Shown: one piece after another, positions 8,758-17,322 of the stretch
How the letters are laid out: each line of letters begins with the position of its first letter
How positions within the stretch are numbered: position 1 is the stretch's first letter
NCBI RefSeq assembly: GCF_014646195.1
Contig: NZ_BMMZ01000004.1
Coordinates: 124,001 to 188,000, forward strand
Reading direction: 5' to 3'
Source: Microlunatus endophyticus
Lineage (GTDB): Bacteria; Actinomycetota; Actinomycetes; Propionibacteriales; Propionibacteriaceae
Length of the DNA: 64,000 nucleotides
The notes under the pieces: model-generated
The model's input: only the letters and a program-made list of their open reading frames with translations
Told to the model about the DNA's origin: nothing
Database searches by the model: none
Position numbers and translations under genes: made by a program

Positions 8758-9492
8758 TCAGCTGAGGTGAGTGCCGTAGAAGGTTTCGATCCGCTCCCAG
8801 CCGTCGTTGGCCGCCGACACGCTGTAGGACGGCCGGTCGGGGGAGAAGAAGCCGTGCCCGGCGCCGTCGTAGCGATGGAATTCGTGCGGCTTGCCGAGAT
8901 CGTCCAACCGCTGGTCGAGCTCGTCCACCAGCGCCGGCGTGGGAGAGCGGTCCTCGTTGCCGAACAGGCCGAGCAGCGGGCAGCCCAGGCTGGGCAGGTC
9001 GGTGACCAGATTCGGCCGGTTGGACTCCGGCGGCGGCGTACCGACCACCAGAGCGCCGTAGCAGTCGACGGCCGCGTCGAGATCGAGATGGCAGGCCGCC
9101 AGCACCGATTGCCGGCCGCCGGAGCAGTAGCCGATCACTCCGACCTTGCCGTTGCTCCACTCCTGCCCGCGCAGGTACGCCGCCGCCCCTGCCACGTCGT
9201 CCAGCAGTTGCGAGTCGTCCACTCCGCCCTGGGCCCGGACCGCGGCCGCCGCATCGCTGGGCTCGGCGCCGGGCGCCTGCCGCCAATAGAGATTCGGGCA
9301 GATCGCGTCGTAGCCGAGCTCAGCGAAGCGTCGGGTGATCTCCTTGGTCGAGCGGTCGTAGCCGGGCATGTGATGGATCACGACGACGCCGCCGCGCCGT
9401 CCGGCGTCGTCCGCGGTGGCGAGGTAGGCCTCGATATCGGTGCCGTCGCGGCTGCCGATCGTCACCGTGCGTGCGGTAATGGTGTCGGTCAC
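8758..9492 (-). CDS. Dienelactone hydrolase family protein
   Basis: This is a 244-residue alpha/beta hydrolase of the dienelactone hydrolase family. The nucleophile is Cys in GVIGYCSGGRQ, the acid is probably Asp in GNEDRSP, and the base is His in GAGHGFF. An HHMPGYD segment forms the oxyanion-hole strand. The frame is open upstream, but GTG 9492 is favoured because AAAGGA lies eight bases before it and the protein then begins just before the first strand. Family members hydrolyse lactone or ester bonds; the substrate here is unknown. It heads the probable three-gene operon with the DUF6295 and SelA-like genes, and is divergent from the GH76 gene. Confidence 0.8.
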   Translation of the reverse strand: MTDTITARTVTIGSRDGTDIEAYLATADDAGRRGGVVVIHHMPGYDRSTKEITRRFAELGYDAICPNLYWRQAPGAEPSDAAAAVRAQGGVDDSQLLDDVAGAAAYLRGQEWSNGKVGVIGYCSGGRQSVLAACHLDLDAAVDCYGALVVGTPPPESNRPNLVTDLPSLGCPLLGLFGNEDRSPTPALVDELDQRLDDLGKPHEFHRYDGAGHGFFSPDRPSYSVSAANDGWERIETFYGTHLS

Positions 9493-9664
9493 TGCTGTTG
9501 TCCTTTCCATCCTCGCAAGACGAGCGGCGCTGATGTCCGCTGAAACGCACATTAGGGGAGCGCCGCGATCCGATCGGCGGCGCCCCGTCCGTGTTGACGC
9601 GAGAGGGCCGCTCGGCCATACTTCGAATGCTCGGGGGAACGTTTCCACAGCCCTTCGGAGTTCA

Positions 9665-11587
9665 ATGATGATCACTCACAGCCGGCCCTTCGGCCGTGCT
9701 CTGCGCGCCGCACTGTTGGGGCTGGTCGCCCTGGCCGTGTGCCTCGTGCCCGCTGCAGCAGCCCACGCCAGTCCGGCGAAGAAGACCACACCTTCCGCAT
9801 CGACCGCCGTCGCCCGCGCCCGTGTCGCCGCCGACGTCCTGATGAGCTCCTACGACCCCGACAAGGCATGGTTCCCCTCCAGCTGGTGGAATTCCGCGGT
9901 CGCGCTGGAGACCATCGGTGACTATATGCAGCGCACCGGCGACAAGCGCTACCTTCCGCAACTGGAGAACACCTTCGAGAAGGACCAGGGCACCTTTCCG
10001 GCCGGCGTCCTGTCAGGCGACCCGCTGCTGGGCAACTTCACCAGCCGTGCGATCGACGATTCCGAGTGGTGGGGCCTGACCTGGCTGCAGGCGTACGACC
10101 TCACTCACCAGAAGAAGTATCTGGACATGTCGATCAAGATCGCCGACTACGTCTACGGCTACTGGGACACCAGCACCTGCGGCGGCGGAGTCTGGTGGAA
10201 TGCCGAACGGACCTACAAGAACGCCGTTACCAACGGGCTGTGGATCCGGCTCACGGCAGAACTGCACAACCGCATCCACGGCGACCGGCTGTGGCTGAGC
10301 CGTTCCACCACAGCCTGGAAATGGTTCGTCGGCAGCGGCATGATCAACTCTCAGGGTCTGGTCAACGACGGGCTCAACGACGACTGCACCAATAACGGTC
10401 AGACCGTCTACAGCTACAACCAGGGCCTGGCGATCGGGGCCGGACTCGAGCTGTGGCGGGCCACGAAGAATCCGGAGATCCTGGCCACCGTCCGTAGTCT
10501 GGCCAGCGCCGCGATGACATCCAGTGCGCTGACCAGCAACGGCATCCTGACCGAGAGCTGCGATGCCACCGACCAGACCTGCGACGACAACGGCAAGCAG
10601 TTCAAGGGCATCTTCATGCGCTACTGGACCGACCTCGTCGACACCACCCACAACCCGAAGTACACGGCCTTCCTGGACAGGCAGGCCGAGAGCATCTGGA
10701 ACGACGATCGCGATGCGGCCAACCGGCTCGGCACTCGCTGGTCCGGCGAGACCAGCGATGATCATCCCAACGTCTTCGACTGGCGGACCCAGGCCAGTGC
10801 GTTGAGCGCGCTGATCGGAGTGATCCCGCAGCAGGCACCGAAACAGTCCTTGGCCGCGACCATGTCGCCGGCCCAACCGGTGATCATGCCCGCTGCGTCC
10901 GGGTCGACCAGGATCACCATTGATCTCGGCGTCTCTGCGACCGGGTCGAGGCCGATCACCGCGGGGTCGTCGGTCCGGCTGCCGAGCGGCTGGAGCGTCT
11001 CGCCGGCGCGGAGCAGCGTACGGCTCAACCCACACGGCACCGCGAAGCCGGTCTACGGCAGCATTCCGTTGCAGGTCACGGTTCCGGCGGACGCGACCGA
11101 CGGCGACAACCTGATCACTGCGACGGTCACCGACGGCGACCAGACCTTCAGCACCCAGGCCGACGTGCTGGTCGCCCACAAGATCGACTTCGACACCGGC
11201 ACGGCCGCCGAGAATCCGTGGTTGTTCGATGCCGACGGATCCCAGAGCAACGGCGTCCAGAACCGCTTCGCCGATGGCAACAGCCACTTCACCTACCTCT
11301 TCCCGTTCCCATCTGACGCGGTGTCGGCCACAGTGACGCTGACGATCGACGCCGAGTTCCTGGTCCAGGTCAGCTCTGACAACCAGAGCTGGACGACGGT
11401 GCTGCAGGAGGACCAGCCGGTCACCGACGGATCCAACAAGGCCGACCGGACGGTCGACCTGACGCCGTATCTCGGCCCTGGTTCCGGTGGTGACAAGCCG
11501 GTCTATGTGAAGGTCTCGGACAACTTCCCCGATGACGGCTGGGGCGGTCGGGTCTATCACGTGACGGCCAGCGACACCGAGGGCTGA
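9665..11587 (+). CDS. Secreted glycoside hydrolase family 76 (alpha-1,6-mannanase-like) protein
   Basis: This 640-residue exported enzyme has a signal peptide over about residues 1-36, ending near AHASPAKK. A GH76 (alpha/alpha)6 domain follows (about 45-385). The diagnostic acidic pair is in GLNDDCTNN (near 235), followed by YSYNQG. Repeated WWN, WW and FMRYW aromatic motifs would line a substrate groove. A beta-sandwich resembling NEW3 spans about 395-500, and a galactose-binding-like domain about 505-640. GH76 enzymes cut alpha-1,6-mannan backbones from fungi or mycobacterial-type lipomannan. ATG 9665 and ATG 9668 are adjacent; GGAG at 9657 gives the better spacing to the second. A divergent promoter is shared with the hydrolase operon. 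Confidence 0.85.
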   Translation: MMITHSRPFGRALRAALLGLVALAVCLVPAAAAHASPAKKTTPSASTAVARARVAADVLMSSYDPDKAWFPSSWWNSAVALETIGDYMQRTGDKRYLPQLENTFEKDQGTFPAGVLSGDPLLGNFTSRAIDDSEWWGLTWLQAYDLTHQKKYLDMSIKIADYVYGYWDTSTCGGGVWWNAERTYKNAVTNGLWIRLTAELHNRIHGDRLWLSRSTTAWKWFVGSGMINSQGLVNDGLNDDCTNNGQTVYSYNQGLAIGAGLELWRATKNPEILATVRSLASAAMTSSALTSNGILTESCDATDQTCDDNGKQFKGIFMRYWTDLVDTTHNPKYTAFLDRQAESIWNDDRDAANRLGTRWSGETSDDHPNVFDWRTQASALSALIGVIPQQAPKQSLAATMSPAQPVIMPAASGSTRITIDLGVSATGSRPITAGSSVRLPSGWSVSPARSSVRLNPHGTAKPVYGSIPLQVTVPADATDGDNLITATVTDGDQTFSTQADVLVAHKIDFDTGTAAENPWLFDADGSQSNGVQNRFADGNSHFTYLFPFPSDAVSATVTLTIDAEFLVQVSSDNQSWTTVLQEDQPVTDGSNKADRTVDLTPYLGPGSGGDKPVYVKVSDNFPDDGWGGRVYHVTASDTEG

Positions 11588-11606
11588 CGCGGAACATCCG
11601 GCCCGT

Positions 11607-12644
11607 TCAGGCGGGCTCGAGCATCCGCAGCAGACGGTCCCGGGAGATGCCCAGCACCTCCCGGGGCCGTTCCGCGCCGCCGACCGGGAACGCCTCGGCG
11701 ATCGTGACCACCTCGGGATCGGTGATCCTGGCCCGCAGTGCGGCCGGGAAATCACCCCAGAGCACTCCGAACGGCCGATCCCACATCCGCTCGATGCTCG
11801 TCGGTACCGGTTCGGTGATGGCCAGTCGGTTGTGCAGCGCGGCGACCCTCTCGTACGCCTCCTGCAATGCCGACTCTCGGTCCTGCCAGCGCCGGGCATG
11901 GAGCACGCGGTGCAGGATCGGTGACAATTCCGGGCCGCATTCGAGGCGGCTGAATGCGGTGCCGAACCATTTGTCGTACGGCGCATAGGTGCGCTCGAGC
12001 AGAAAACACAATCCCATCAGATCGTGGACGAGTCTGGTCCCGATCACCGCTGAGCCCAGTTCGTCACCGACAAAACCGCTGCGGCCGACCAGGTTGAGTT
12101 CGGGATGTACGCGCCACCAGCCGGCGAGCATCAGGTAGTACCAGACGTCGTCGGGGTAGTAGTGGAACCGGTCGATCGCATCCGTCAGACCGACCTCGTC
12201 GTGGAAGATGGCGCCGCCGGTGACCATGATCAACCGGGACTCCGCCCAGGTCAGCCAGTCGACCGGCCTGATGGCTGCATCGACGTCGAACCGCAGTTGT
12301 TCGGCAACGTAGCCGCGGATCGTGGTCACGCGATACTGCGTCGGCCGGCCGGCGAACTTCTCCGGTACGGCCGCCGCCAGCGCATCGCCGAGCCCGGACG
12401 CGTAGCGCTCGTGATCATCGTCGGCGAGGAAGATCAACACCCGCGCCTCGTCGTTGTGGTCTGCTGACATCAGGTCGTCGTAGCCGAGCACCTCCGAGCC
12501 GCGGCCGAGCAGCGCGGCGGCGTTCGGTACGGCGGCGAATCCGGAATCGAGGACCGGTCGCACGCATTCGGTGTAGAAATCGGAACACAGTTGCCGGCCG
12601 GAGATGAATTGGTCGCCTGTCACAGCCAGAACACTGGCACGCAT
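11607..12644 (-). CDS. DUF4037 domain protein with nucleotidyltransferase-like N-terminus
   Basis: This 345-residue soluble protein has a GRGSEVLGYDDLMSADHND segment (about residues 47-65) that resembles the glycine-serine/acidic signature of nucleotidyltransferase folds. It is followed by the DUF4037 alpha-helical region with WLTWAESRLI, YYPDDVWYYLM and WFGTAFSRL. The family resembles aminoglycoside-type nucleotidyltransferases, but the substrate is unknown. Start ATG 12644 has AGGA close upstream. It converges on the GH76 gene with 19 bases between stops. Its 5' flank is unusually AT-rich. Confidence 0.7.
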   Translation of the reverse strand: MRASVLAVTGDQFISGRQLCSDFYTECVRPVLDSGFAAVPNAAALLGRGSEVLGYDDLMSADHNDEARVLIFLADDDHERYASGLGDALAAAVPEKFAGRPTQYRVTTIRGYVAEQLRFDVDAAIRPVDWLTWAESRLIMVTGGAIFHDEVGLTDAIDRFHYYPDDVWYYLMLAGWWRVHPELNLVGRSGFVGDELGSAVIGTRLVHDLMGLCFLLERTYAPYDKWFGTAFSRLECGPELSPILHRVLHARRWQDRESALQEAYERVAALHNRLAITEPVPTSIERMWDRPFGVLWGDFPAALRARITDPEVVTIAEAFPVGGAERPREVLGISRDRLLRMLEPA

Positions 12645-12834
12645 GCGTCCTGGAATTCAATGGACTCTCCGAAATTCAATGCGGATTATCGAATCGGGTC
12701 CAAGTGAATTCGGTAATTCATATTCTACCGCAATCCCGGCGCATTCGTACCGAATTCGCTCCGATTGCCCATCTCTCGGTCATCCCCGGCCGGCCGGGGT
12801 GAGGGGCGGGGCGGGCAGGTCGGCGGTGGTTGGT
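12645..12834. other. Non-coding AT-rich spacer between the DUF4037 gene and tig
   Basis: No gene is visible here. From about 12650 to 12760 the base composition is much richer in A+T than the rest of the window, and AATTC occurs five times (12654, 12673, 12707, 12715, 12753). The segment abuts the start of the minus-strand DUF4037 gene and probably carries its promoter. Confidence 0.5.
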
Positions 12835-12863
12835 TTGTCGCGCGGGGGAGCCGACCGTAGGAT
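12835..12863 (+). promoter_or_regulatory. Housekeeping-type promoter for tig
   Basis: TTGTCG (12835-12840), a 17-base spacer and TAGGAT (12858-12863) match a sigma-A promoter. Transcription would begin near 12870, giving a 5' leader of about 110 bases before the tig GTG. Confidence 0.5.
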
Positions 12864-12982
12864 TACGTGGGCCCAAATCGGCGCGTCACCGTGCCGGGCC
12901 GGGCTCGTGAAGCGTCAACCCAACCGTCTAGTTCCACGTGGCCGACGATGTACGCGTCTGGTCACGCCCTCAGGAGTAACAC

Positions 12983-14464
12983 GTGCCCAGCACCGTCGAG
13001 CAGTTGAGCCCCTCGCGGGTGAAGATCACGGTCGAGGTCCCGTTCGCGGATCTGAAGCCGAACATGGACAAGGCCTACCGCGACCTCGCCTCCCAGGTGC
13101 AGATCCCCGGTTTCCGCAAGGGCAAGGTCCCGCCGCGGATCCTCGACCAGCGGTTCGGCCGCGGCGCGATCCTCTCCGAGGCCCTCAACGACGCGCTGCC
13201 CAGTCTCTACAACGACGCGGTCGTGGACAACAAGCTGTCCCCGCTGGCCCAGCCCGAGGTCGAGGTCACCAAGCTCGAGGACGGTGAGCTGGTCGAATTC
13301 ACCGCCGAGGTGGATGTCCGGCCCGACTTCGACGTCCCGAGCTTCGACACGATCTCGGCGACCGTCGACGCCATCGAGATCACCGACAAGGCGGTCGAGG
13401 AGCGGCTGGACTCGCTGCGCGCCCGGTTCGGCTCGCTGGACGAGGTCGACCGCCCGGTCGAGGACGGCGACCACCTGATCATCGATCTGGTCGCCCGCCA
13501 GGACGGCGAGCCGCTCGAGGACGCCAACGTCACCGACGTCTCCTACGAGGTCGGCACCGGCCGGATGGTCGACGGCCTGGACGAGGCCGTGATCGGCCTG
13601 TCCGCCGGTGAGTCGAAGAAGTTCGAGTCCAAGCTGGTCGGCGGACCGCTCAAGAACGAGGACGCCGAGGTCGAGGTCACCGTCAAGAAGGTGCAGGTCC
13701 AGGACCTGCCCGCAGCCGACGACGAATTCGCCCAGCTGGCCAGCGAATTCGACACCATCGAGGAGTTGCGGGTCGACCTCAAGCGCGAACTGGAGGAGAA
13801 CGGCCGCGCCGAGCAGGCCAATGCGGCCCGCGACAAGGTCCTTGAGGCACTGATCGCCGAGATCGACGTCGAGGTGCCCGAGGGCGTCCTGAAGGCGGAG
13901 GTCGAGTCGCGCCGCGAGCAGATCACCACCCAGCTCGCCCAGGCCGGCCTGACGCTCGACCAGTACCTGGAGGAGATCGCGGCCGACGAGGACGAGGAGT
14001 CCGACGAGGACGAGCCGACGGACGCCGAGTCGTTCTGGGCGCAGACCGAGAAGCGTTCCGCGGACGCTCTCAAGGCCCAGATGGTCCTGGACAAGATCGC
14101 CGACGACCGCGAGGTCGGCGTCGAGCAGGACGAGCTGAGCGCCTACCTGGTGCGTCGTGCCCAGGCGTCCGGGACCACCCCGGACCAGGAGGTGCAGCAC
14201 ATGCTCGAGCACAACCACATCCCCGAGTACATGAGCGAGATCCGCCGCAGCAAGGTGCTCGACCAGATCGTGGCCCAGGCGACGGTGAACGACAGCAACG
14301 GGCAGACCCTTGATCTCGGCCTGCCGCAGCCCGAGAGCGCCGCCGACGATGAGGCCGCCGAGGGCGACGTGATCGAGGGCGACGTGATCGACGGCGAGGT
14401 CGAAGACTCCACCGAGGTCGAAGGCCAGACGCAGGAAGCCGACACCGAGGACGCCAAGGCCTGA
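12983..14464 (+). CDS. tig: Trigger factor (ribosome-associated chaperone and prolyl isomerase)
   Basis: This 493-residue protein binds ribosomes at the tunnel exit and shields nascent chains. The N-terminal ribosome-docking loop GFRKGKVPP is at about residues 43-51. The FKBP-type PPIase domain spans roughly 155-245 (DGDHLIIDLVARQDGE, ...VGTGRMVDGLDEAVIGL). The C-terminal helical chaperone domain follows. The last 45 residues form an acidic tail rich in Asp/Glu, common in actinobacterial homologues. An acidic DEDEESDEDEPTDAES insertion near 335 is less usual. Start GTG 12983 follows AGGAG. In actinobacteria tig usually lies directly before clpP1-clpP2-clpX; here a DUF1684 gene and a TMEM175/peroxidase pair on the other strand lie between. 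Confidence 0.95.
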   Translation: MPSTVEQLSPSRVKITVEVPFADLKPNMDKAYRDLASQVQIPGFRKGKVPPRILDQRFGRGAILSEALNDALPSLYNDAVVDNKLSPLAQPEVEVTKLEDGELVEFTAEVDVRPDFDVPSFDTISATVDAIEITDKAVEERLDSLRARFGSLDEVDRPVEDGDHLIIDLVARQDGEPLEDANVTDVSYEVGTGRMVDGLDEAVIGLSAGESKKFESKLVGGPLKNEDAEVEVTVKKVQVQDLPAADDEFAQLASEFDTIEELRVDLKRELEENGRAEQANAARDKVLEALIAEIDVEVPEGVLKAEVESRREQITTQLAQAGLTLDQYLEEIAADEDEESDEDEPTDAESFWAQTEKRSADALKAQMVLDKIADDREVGVEQDELSAYLVRRAQASGTTPDQEVQHMLEHNHIPEYMSEIRRSKVLDQIVAQATVNDSNGQTLDLGLPQPESAADDEAAEGDVIEGDVIDGEVEDSTEVEGQTQEADTEDAKA

Positions 14465-14503
14465 TCCTGGGCGGCGGTCACGCCACAAACGACAGTTGTA
14501 GGA

Positions 14504-14540
14504 CGAGGAGGGCGCTCAGCGCCCTCCTCGCTTCTGTTTC
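14504..14540. terminator. Intrinsic terminator after tig
   Basis: A perfect 12-bp inverted repeat (14504-14515 with 14519-14530) encloses a three-base TCA loop and is followed by the T-rich CTTCTGTTTC. It lies 40 bases after the tig stop and could also serve the convergent DUF1684 gene. Confidence 0.8.
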
Positions 14541-14552
14541 GAGCTCGTTCAG

Positions 14553-15368
14553 CTAGTTGTGCTCGTACGGGATCTTCTCGCCGGCCTCGATCGCGACCGG
14601 GACCCGGTTCTCGGCCGGCGGAAGCGGGCAGGTCGCGTACACCGTGTAGGCGCAGGGCAGGTTGCCGGCCCGGTTGAAGTCCAGCAGCACGGTGCCGTCA
14701 GCCGCCGGCGCATCGATCGTGAGCGAGCGATTGGCGGCGTAGGTCGTCCGCCCCGAGGTCTCGTCGGTGAAGAGCGCCATCAGGCCGCCGTGGGACTCGA
14801 AGACCGTCAGCGCCAGCTCGGTGCCGTCGAGCTCGAACTCCACCCGACCGGGGGCCTGGTAGATGTGCTGCAATCCCTCGACCGCCGCGCCGACCGTGGT
14901 CGGCCGGGGCTCGTCGAATGCGACGTAGCGTCCGGTCACCGCCCAGCGCGGGTCCGGTTCGTAGGCCGGGGTGCCGCGGAAGTCGACCCGCAGCGGGTGC
15001 TCAGGATGCCGGGGCCGGATGATGTCGAAGCCGCCGCGCTTGCCGATCTCGATCACCGCATCGCCCGCGGTGACATTGATACCGCTCCGCTCGGCGATCA
15101 TGCCGAAGTCGTGCTGTCCGGTGATCGTGGTGCCGTCGACCTCGATTGTCTCGCCCTGATCCAGGACCACGTGCACGCCATGGTCGTCACTGGACCAGCT
15201 GCCAGGCGCATCGTCGAAGCGCTGCGGTTCCGGGCCGAGGAAGTTGATCGAGGTGATCGCCAGGAATCCGTGCGGTGCCGAGAGTTTGGCCTCCTTGGCG
15301 CGGTGCCAGTCCTGCCACTCCTGCCGGAAGGTCGAGATGTGCTCGGCCTGGCCCTGGATCGTGGTCAT
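14553..15368 (-). CDS. DUF1684 domain protein
   Basis: This 271-residue cytoplasmic protein matches DUF1684. Recognisable segments are WQDWHRAKEAKLSAPHGFLA (about 18-37), a middle WAVTGRYVAFDEP, and the C-terminal LLDFNRAGNLPCAYTVYATCPLPP, where the NxPCAYxxYxTCPxP-type motif is the family hallmark. The conserved Cys/Pro end suggests a ligand- or metal-binding site, but no biochemical role is known. Start ATG 15368 follows GGAGGAGC. It is convergent with tig across the terminator. Confidence 0.8.
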   Translation of the reverse strand: MTTIQGQAEHISTFRQEWQDWHRAKEAKLSAPHGFLAITSINFLGPEPQRFDDAPGSWSSDDHGVHVVLDQGETIEVDGTTITGQHDFGMIAERSGINVTAGDAVIEIGKRGGFDIIRPRHPEHPLRVDFRGTPAYEPDPRWAVTGRYVAFDEPRPTTVGAAVEGLQHIYQAPGRVEFELDGTELALTVFESHGGLMALFTDETSGRTTYAANRSLTIDAPAADGTVLLDFNRAGNLPCAYTVYATCPLPPAENRVPVAIEAGEKIPYEHN

Positions 15369-15424
15369 CTCGGTGCTCCTCCGGTCCCGGGGCCTCTCCG
15401 GTTCAACCCGGCCCCACCATCACC

Positions 15425-16069
15425 CTAGGTCGTCGCGTCGCCCGCGGGCGCTCGTCCCGATCCCCGGACATCGAGCAGCACGCCCAGCGGCCGCTCCAGG
15501 GCAAGGACAACCACCGGCCACATGCTCCAGGCCGGATGGATCATCGCCGTGACCAGCGCCACCACGATCAGCCCGGCAGGGATCACGTGCCGGAGCACGA
15601 CCCGCCGGCCGAGCCTCTCGGCGCCGAGCAGACCGGCGCCGGCGAGCAGCAGTTCCTCGGTCATCAGCAGGATCCGGACGGCCAGGATCACGCCGAGATA
15701 CAACCCGAGTCCCAGGCGGTCGCGCCCGGACCCCGAGACGAACAGCACGGTGACGACCGGGACCGCCATGATCCCGGCCAGCCAGTAGAGGTTGGCCTGC
15801 ATGACAGAGCGGGTGTAGCCCTCAGCCCTGCTGAACAGACGGTGGTGTGCGCGCCAGTAACCGCCGATCACCGCGAAGCTGATCGCCGCCGCGATCAGTG
15901 CGGTGTGGTTCTCCCGCAGGAAGGAGACCGCGGGACGGCCGTCCAACTCGCGGGCGCTGTCGACCAGCGGCAGGACGATCAGGGTGATGGCGATCGCCAC
16001 TACCGCATCACTGAAGAACACCAGGCGTTCGAGCCCGTTGCGGTCTTCGGTCGGCTCAGGATCGGTCAG
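15425..16069 (-). CDS. TMEM175-family potassium channel subunit (CTG start, coupled to gpx)
   Basis: This 214-residue six-TM protein carries the TMEM175 signature in TM1: RLVFFSDAVVAIAITLIV contains the R-x3-FSD motif that shapes the ion pathway. Bacterial homologues have one six-helix repeat per subunit, assemble as tetramers and conduct K+. No ATG, GTG or TTG start fits the conserved N-terminus. The best candidate is CTG 16069, whose bases overlap the stop of the upstream peroxidase (CTGA), with GAGAAGG seven bases upstream inside that gene. This implies translational coupling. Confidence 0.75.
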   Translation of the reverse strand: MTDPEPTEDRNGLERLVFFSDAVVAIAITLIVLPLVDSARELDGRPAVSFLRENHTALIAAAISFAVIGGYWRAHHRLFSRAEGYTRSVMQANLYWLAGIMAVPVVTVLFVSGSGRDRLGLGLYLGVILAVRILLMTEELLLAGAGLLGAERLGRRVVLRHVIPAGLIVVALVTAMIHPAWSMWPVVVLALERPLGVLLDVRGSGRAPAGDATT

Positions 16070-16542
16070 TGCAGCGCCTTCTCCAGGTCCCCGGTCAGCT
16101 CCTCGGGCTTGACCTGCGGGGAGTAGCGCTGGAGCAGTTCGCCGTCGCGATTGAGAAGGAACTTGGCGAAGTTCCACTCGATGTCCGGGCCGTTCTCGCC
16201 GGGGATGGTCGAGGTCAGCCACTGGTAGAGCGGGTGGGCGCGCTCGCCGTTGACCTCGATCTTGGCGAACATCGGGAAGCTGACGCCGTAGTTGAGCTCG
16301 CAGAAGTCGGCGATCTCGGCCTCGGTGCCCGGCTCCTGATGGCCGAACTGGTCGCACGGGAAGCCGAGGATCTCCAGCCCGGAGTCGGCATAGGTCTCGT
16401 ACAGGGTTTGCAGCCCTGCGTACTGCGGGGTCAGCCCGCATTGTGAAGCGGTATTGACGACCAGGACCACTTTGCCCTGGTATGCACCGAGGTCGACCGG
16501 ATCGCCGGTGATCTTGGTCGCGACGAAATCAGAGAGCGCCAT
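16066..16542 (-). CDS. Glutathione peroxidase-family thiol peroxidase
   Basis: This 158-residue peroxidase has the peroxidatic Cys near position 35 in NTASQCGLTPQY, the GFPCDQFGHQEPG motif with the second Cys and conserved Gln, and WNFAKFL with the catalytic Trp-Asn. Cys replaces selenocysteine. Actinobacterial members of this kind generally reduce peroxides with thioredoxin rather than glutathione. It has a leaderless-type promoter (TAGATT, six bases, ATG) and is coupled to the downstream TMEM175 gene. It is divergent from clpP1. Confidence 0.9.
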   Translation of the reverse strand: MALSDFVATKITGDPVDLGAYQGKVVLVVNTASQCGLTPQYAGLQTLYETYADSGLEILGFPCDQFGHQEPGTEAEIADFCELNYGVSFPMFAKIEVNGERAHPLYQWLTSTIPGENGPDIEWNFAKFLLNRDGELLQRYSPQVKPEELTGDLEKALH

Positions 16543-16548
16543 TGCCTC

Positions 16549-16554
16549 AATCTA
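16549..16554 (-). promoter_or_regulatory. -10 element (TAGATT) of a leaderless promoter for the peroxidase gene
   Basis: On the minus strand TAGATT is followed by GAGGCA and then ATG 16542. The GAGG could also act as a weak, closely spaced ribosome site. Confidence 0.5.
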
Positions 16555-16587
16555 CGCCGTGCACCCCGCGGTGGGCGCCGCGCCCTC

Positions 16588-16600
16588 CGCCCTGAGCGAA
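16588..16600 (+). promoter_or_regulatory. Possible ClgR operator upstream of clpP1P2
   Basis: CGC-CCTGA-GCG-AA fits the CGC-N5-GCG core known for the actinobacterial Clp regulator ClgR, with one mismatch to the fuller consensus. It lies about 40 bases upstream of the -10 of clpP1. The regulator gene is not in the window. Confidence 0.3.
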
Positions 16601-16639
16601 CAGCACCCGGACAGCCTCAGTTTCTCGTCCGCCGGACGG

Positions 16640-16645
16640 TAGGTT
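16640..16645 (+). promoter_or_regulatory. -10 element (TAGGTT) of a leaderless promoter for clpP1
   Basis: TAGGTT is followed by seven bases and GTG 16653. No Shine-Dalgarno sequence is present. Confidence 0.6.
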
Positions 16646-16652
16646 CGCAACC

Positions 16653-17303
16653 GTGAATGCACTACCGCATCTGTCCCAAGAGGCTGGGCCTTCCGAGGTC
16701 CGTTCCGCCGCCCGCAGCGGCGGATTCGGGCTGGACGACAACGTCTACCAGTCGCTGCTGGCCAACCGCATCATCTTCCTGGGGTCCGAGGTCAAGGACG
16801 AGAACTCCAACGCGATCTGCGCGCAGATGCTGCTGTTGAACGCCGAGGATCCCAATAAGGACATCTGGCTCTACATCAACTCCCCGGGCGGCTCGGTCGA
16901 CTCGGGCATGGCGATCTACGACACCATGCAGTGGATCTCCAACGACGTCGCCACCGTCGCGATGGGCCTGGCCGCGTCGATGGGGCAGTTCCTGCTCTGT
17001 GCCGGCGCCAAGGGCAAGCGCTACGCGCTGCCGCACAGCCGGATCATGATGCACCAGCCGTCGGGCGGCCTGGGTGGCACCGCCAGCGACATCAAGATCC
17101 AGGCCGAGCAGTCGCTGCACATCAAGTCGGTGATGCAGAACTTGATCGCCGAGCACACCGGCCAGACGCTGGCCCAGGTCGAGGCCGACTCGGACCGCGA
17201 CCGCTGGTTCACTGCCGAGCAGGCCCAGCAGTACGGCTTCATCGACCACGTCTTCACCTCGGCCAGCCAGATCCAGGCGACCGCCGATTCCCCGACCAAG
17301 TGA
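16653..17303 (+). CDS. clpP1: ATP-dependent Clp protease proteolytic subunit 1
   Basis: This 216-residue serine protease subunit has its catalytic triad at Ser109 (GLAASMGQ), His134 (RIMMHQPSGG) and Asp183 (DRDRWF). The handle region and the INSPGGSVDSGMAIYDTM strand are intact. In actinobacteria ClpP1 and ClpP2 form a mixed tetradecamer that is fed by ClpX or ClpC1. The start is GTG 16653, seven bases behind a TAGGTT element, so translation is probably leaderless. clpP2 begins 20 bases after the stop. Confidence 0.95.
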   Translation: MNALPHLSQEAGPSEVRSAARSGGFGLDDNVYQSLLANRIIFLGSEVKDENSNAICAQMLLLNAEDPNKDIWLYINSPGGSVDSGMAIYDTMQWISNDVATVAMGLAASMGQFLLCAGAKGKRYALPHSRIMMHQPSGGLGGTASDIKIQAEQSLHIKSVMQNLIAEHTGQTLAQVEADSDRDRWFTAEQAQQYGFIDHVFTSASQIQATADSPTK

Positions 17304-17322
17304 CCAGTAAGGAGCACCTTCG

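Noticed and set aside
15380..15405. Minus-strand TGAACC upstream of the DUF1684 gene
   Set aside because: The element 16 bases downstream is CGGAGG, which lacks the CGT core, and part of it serves as the ribosome site.
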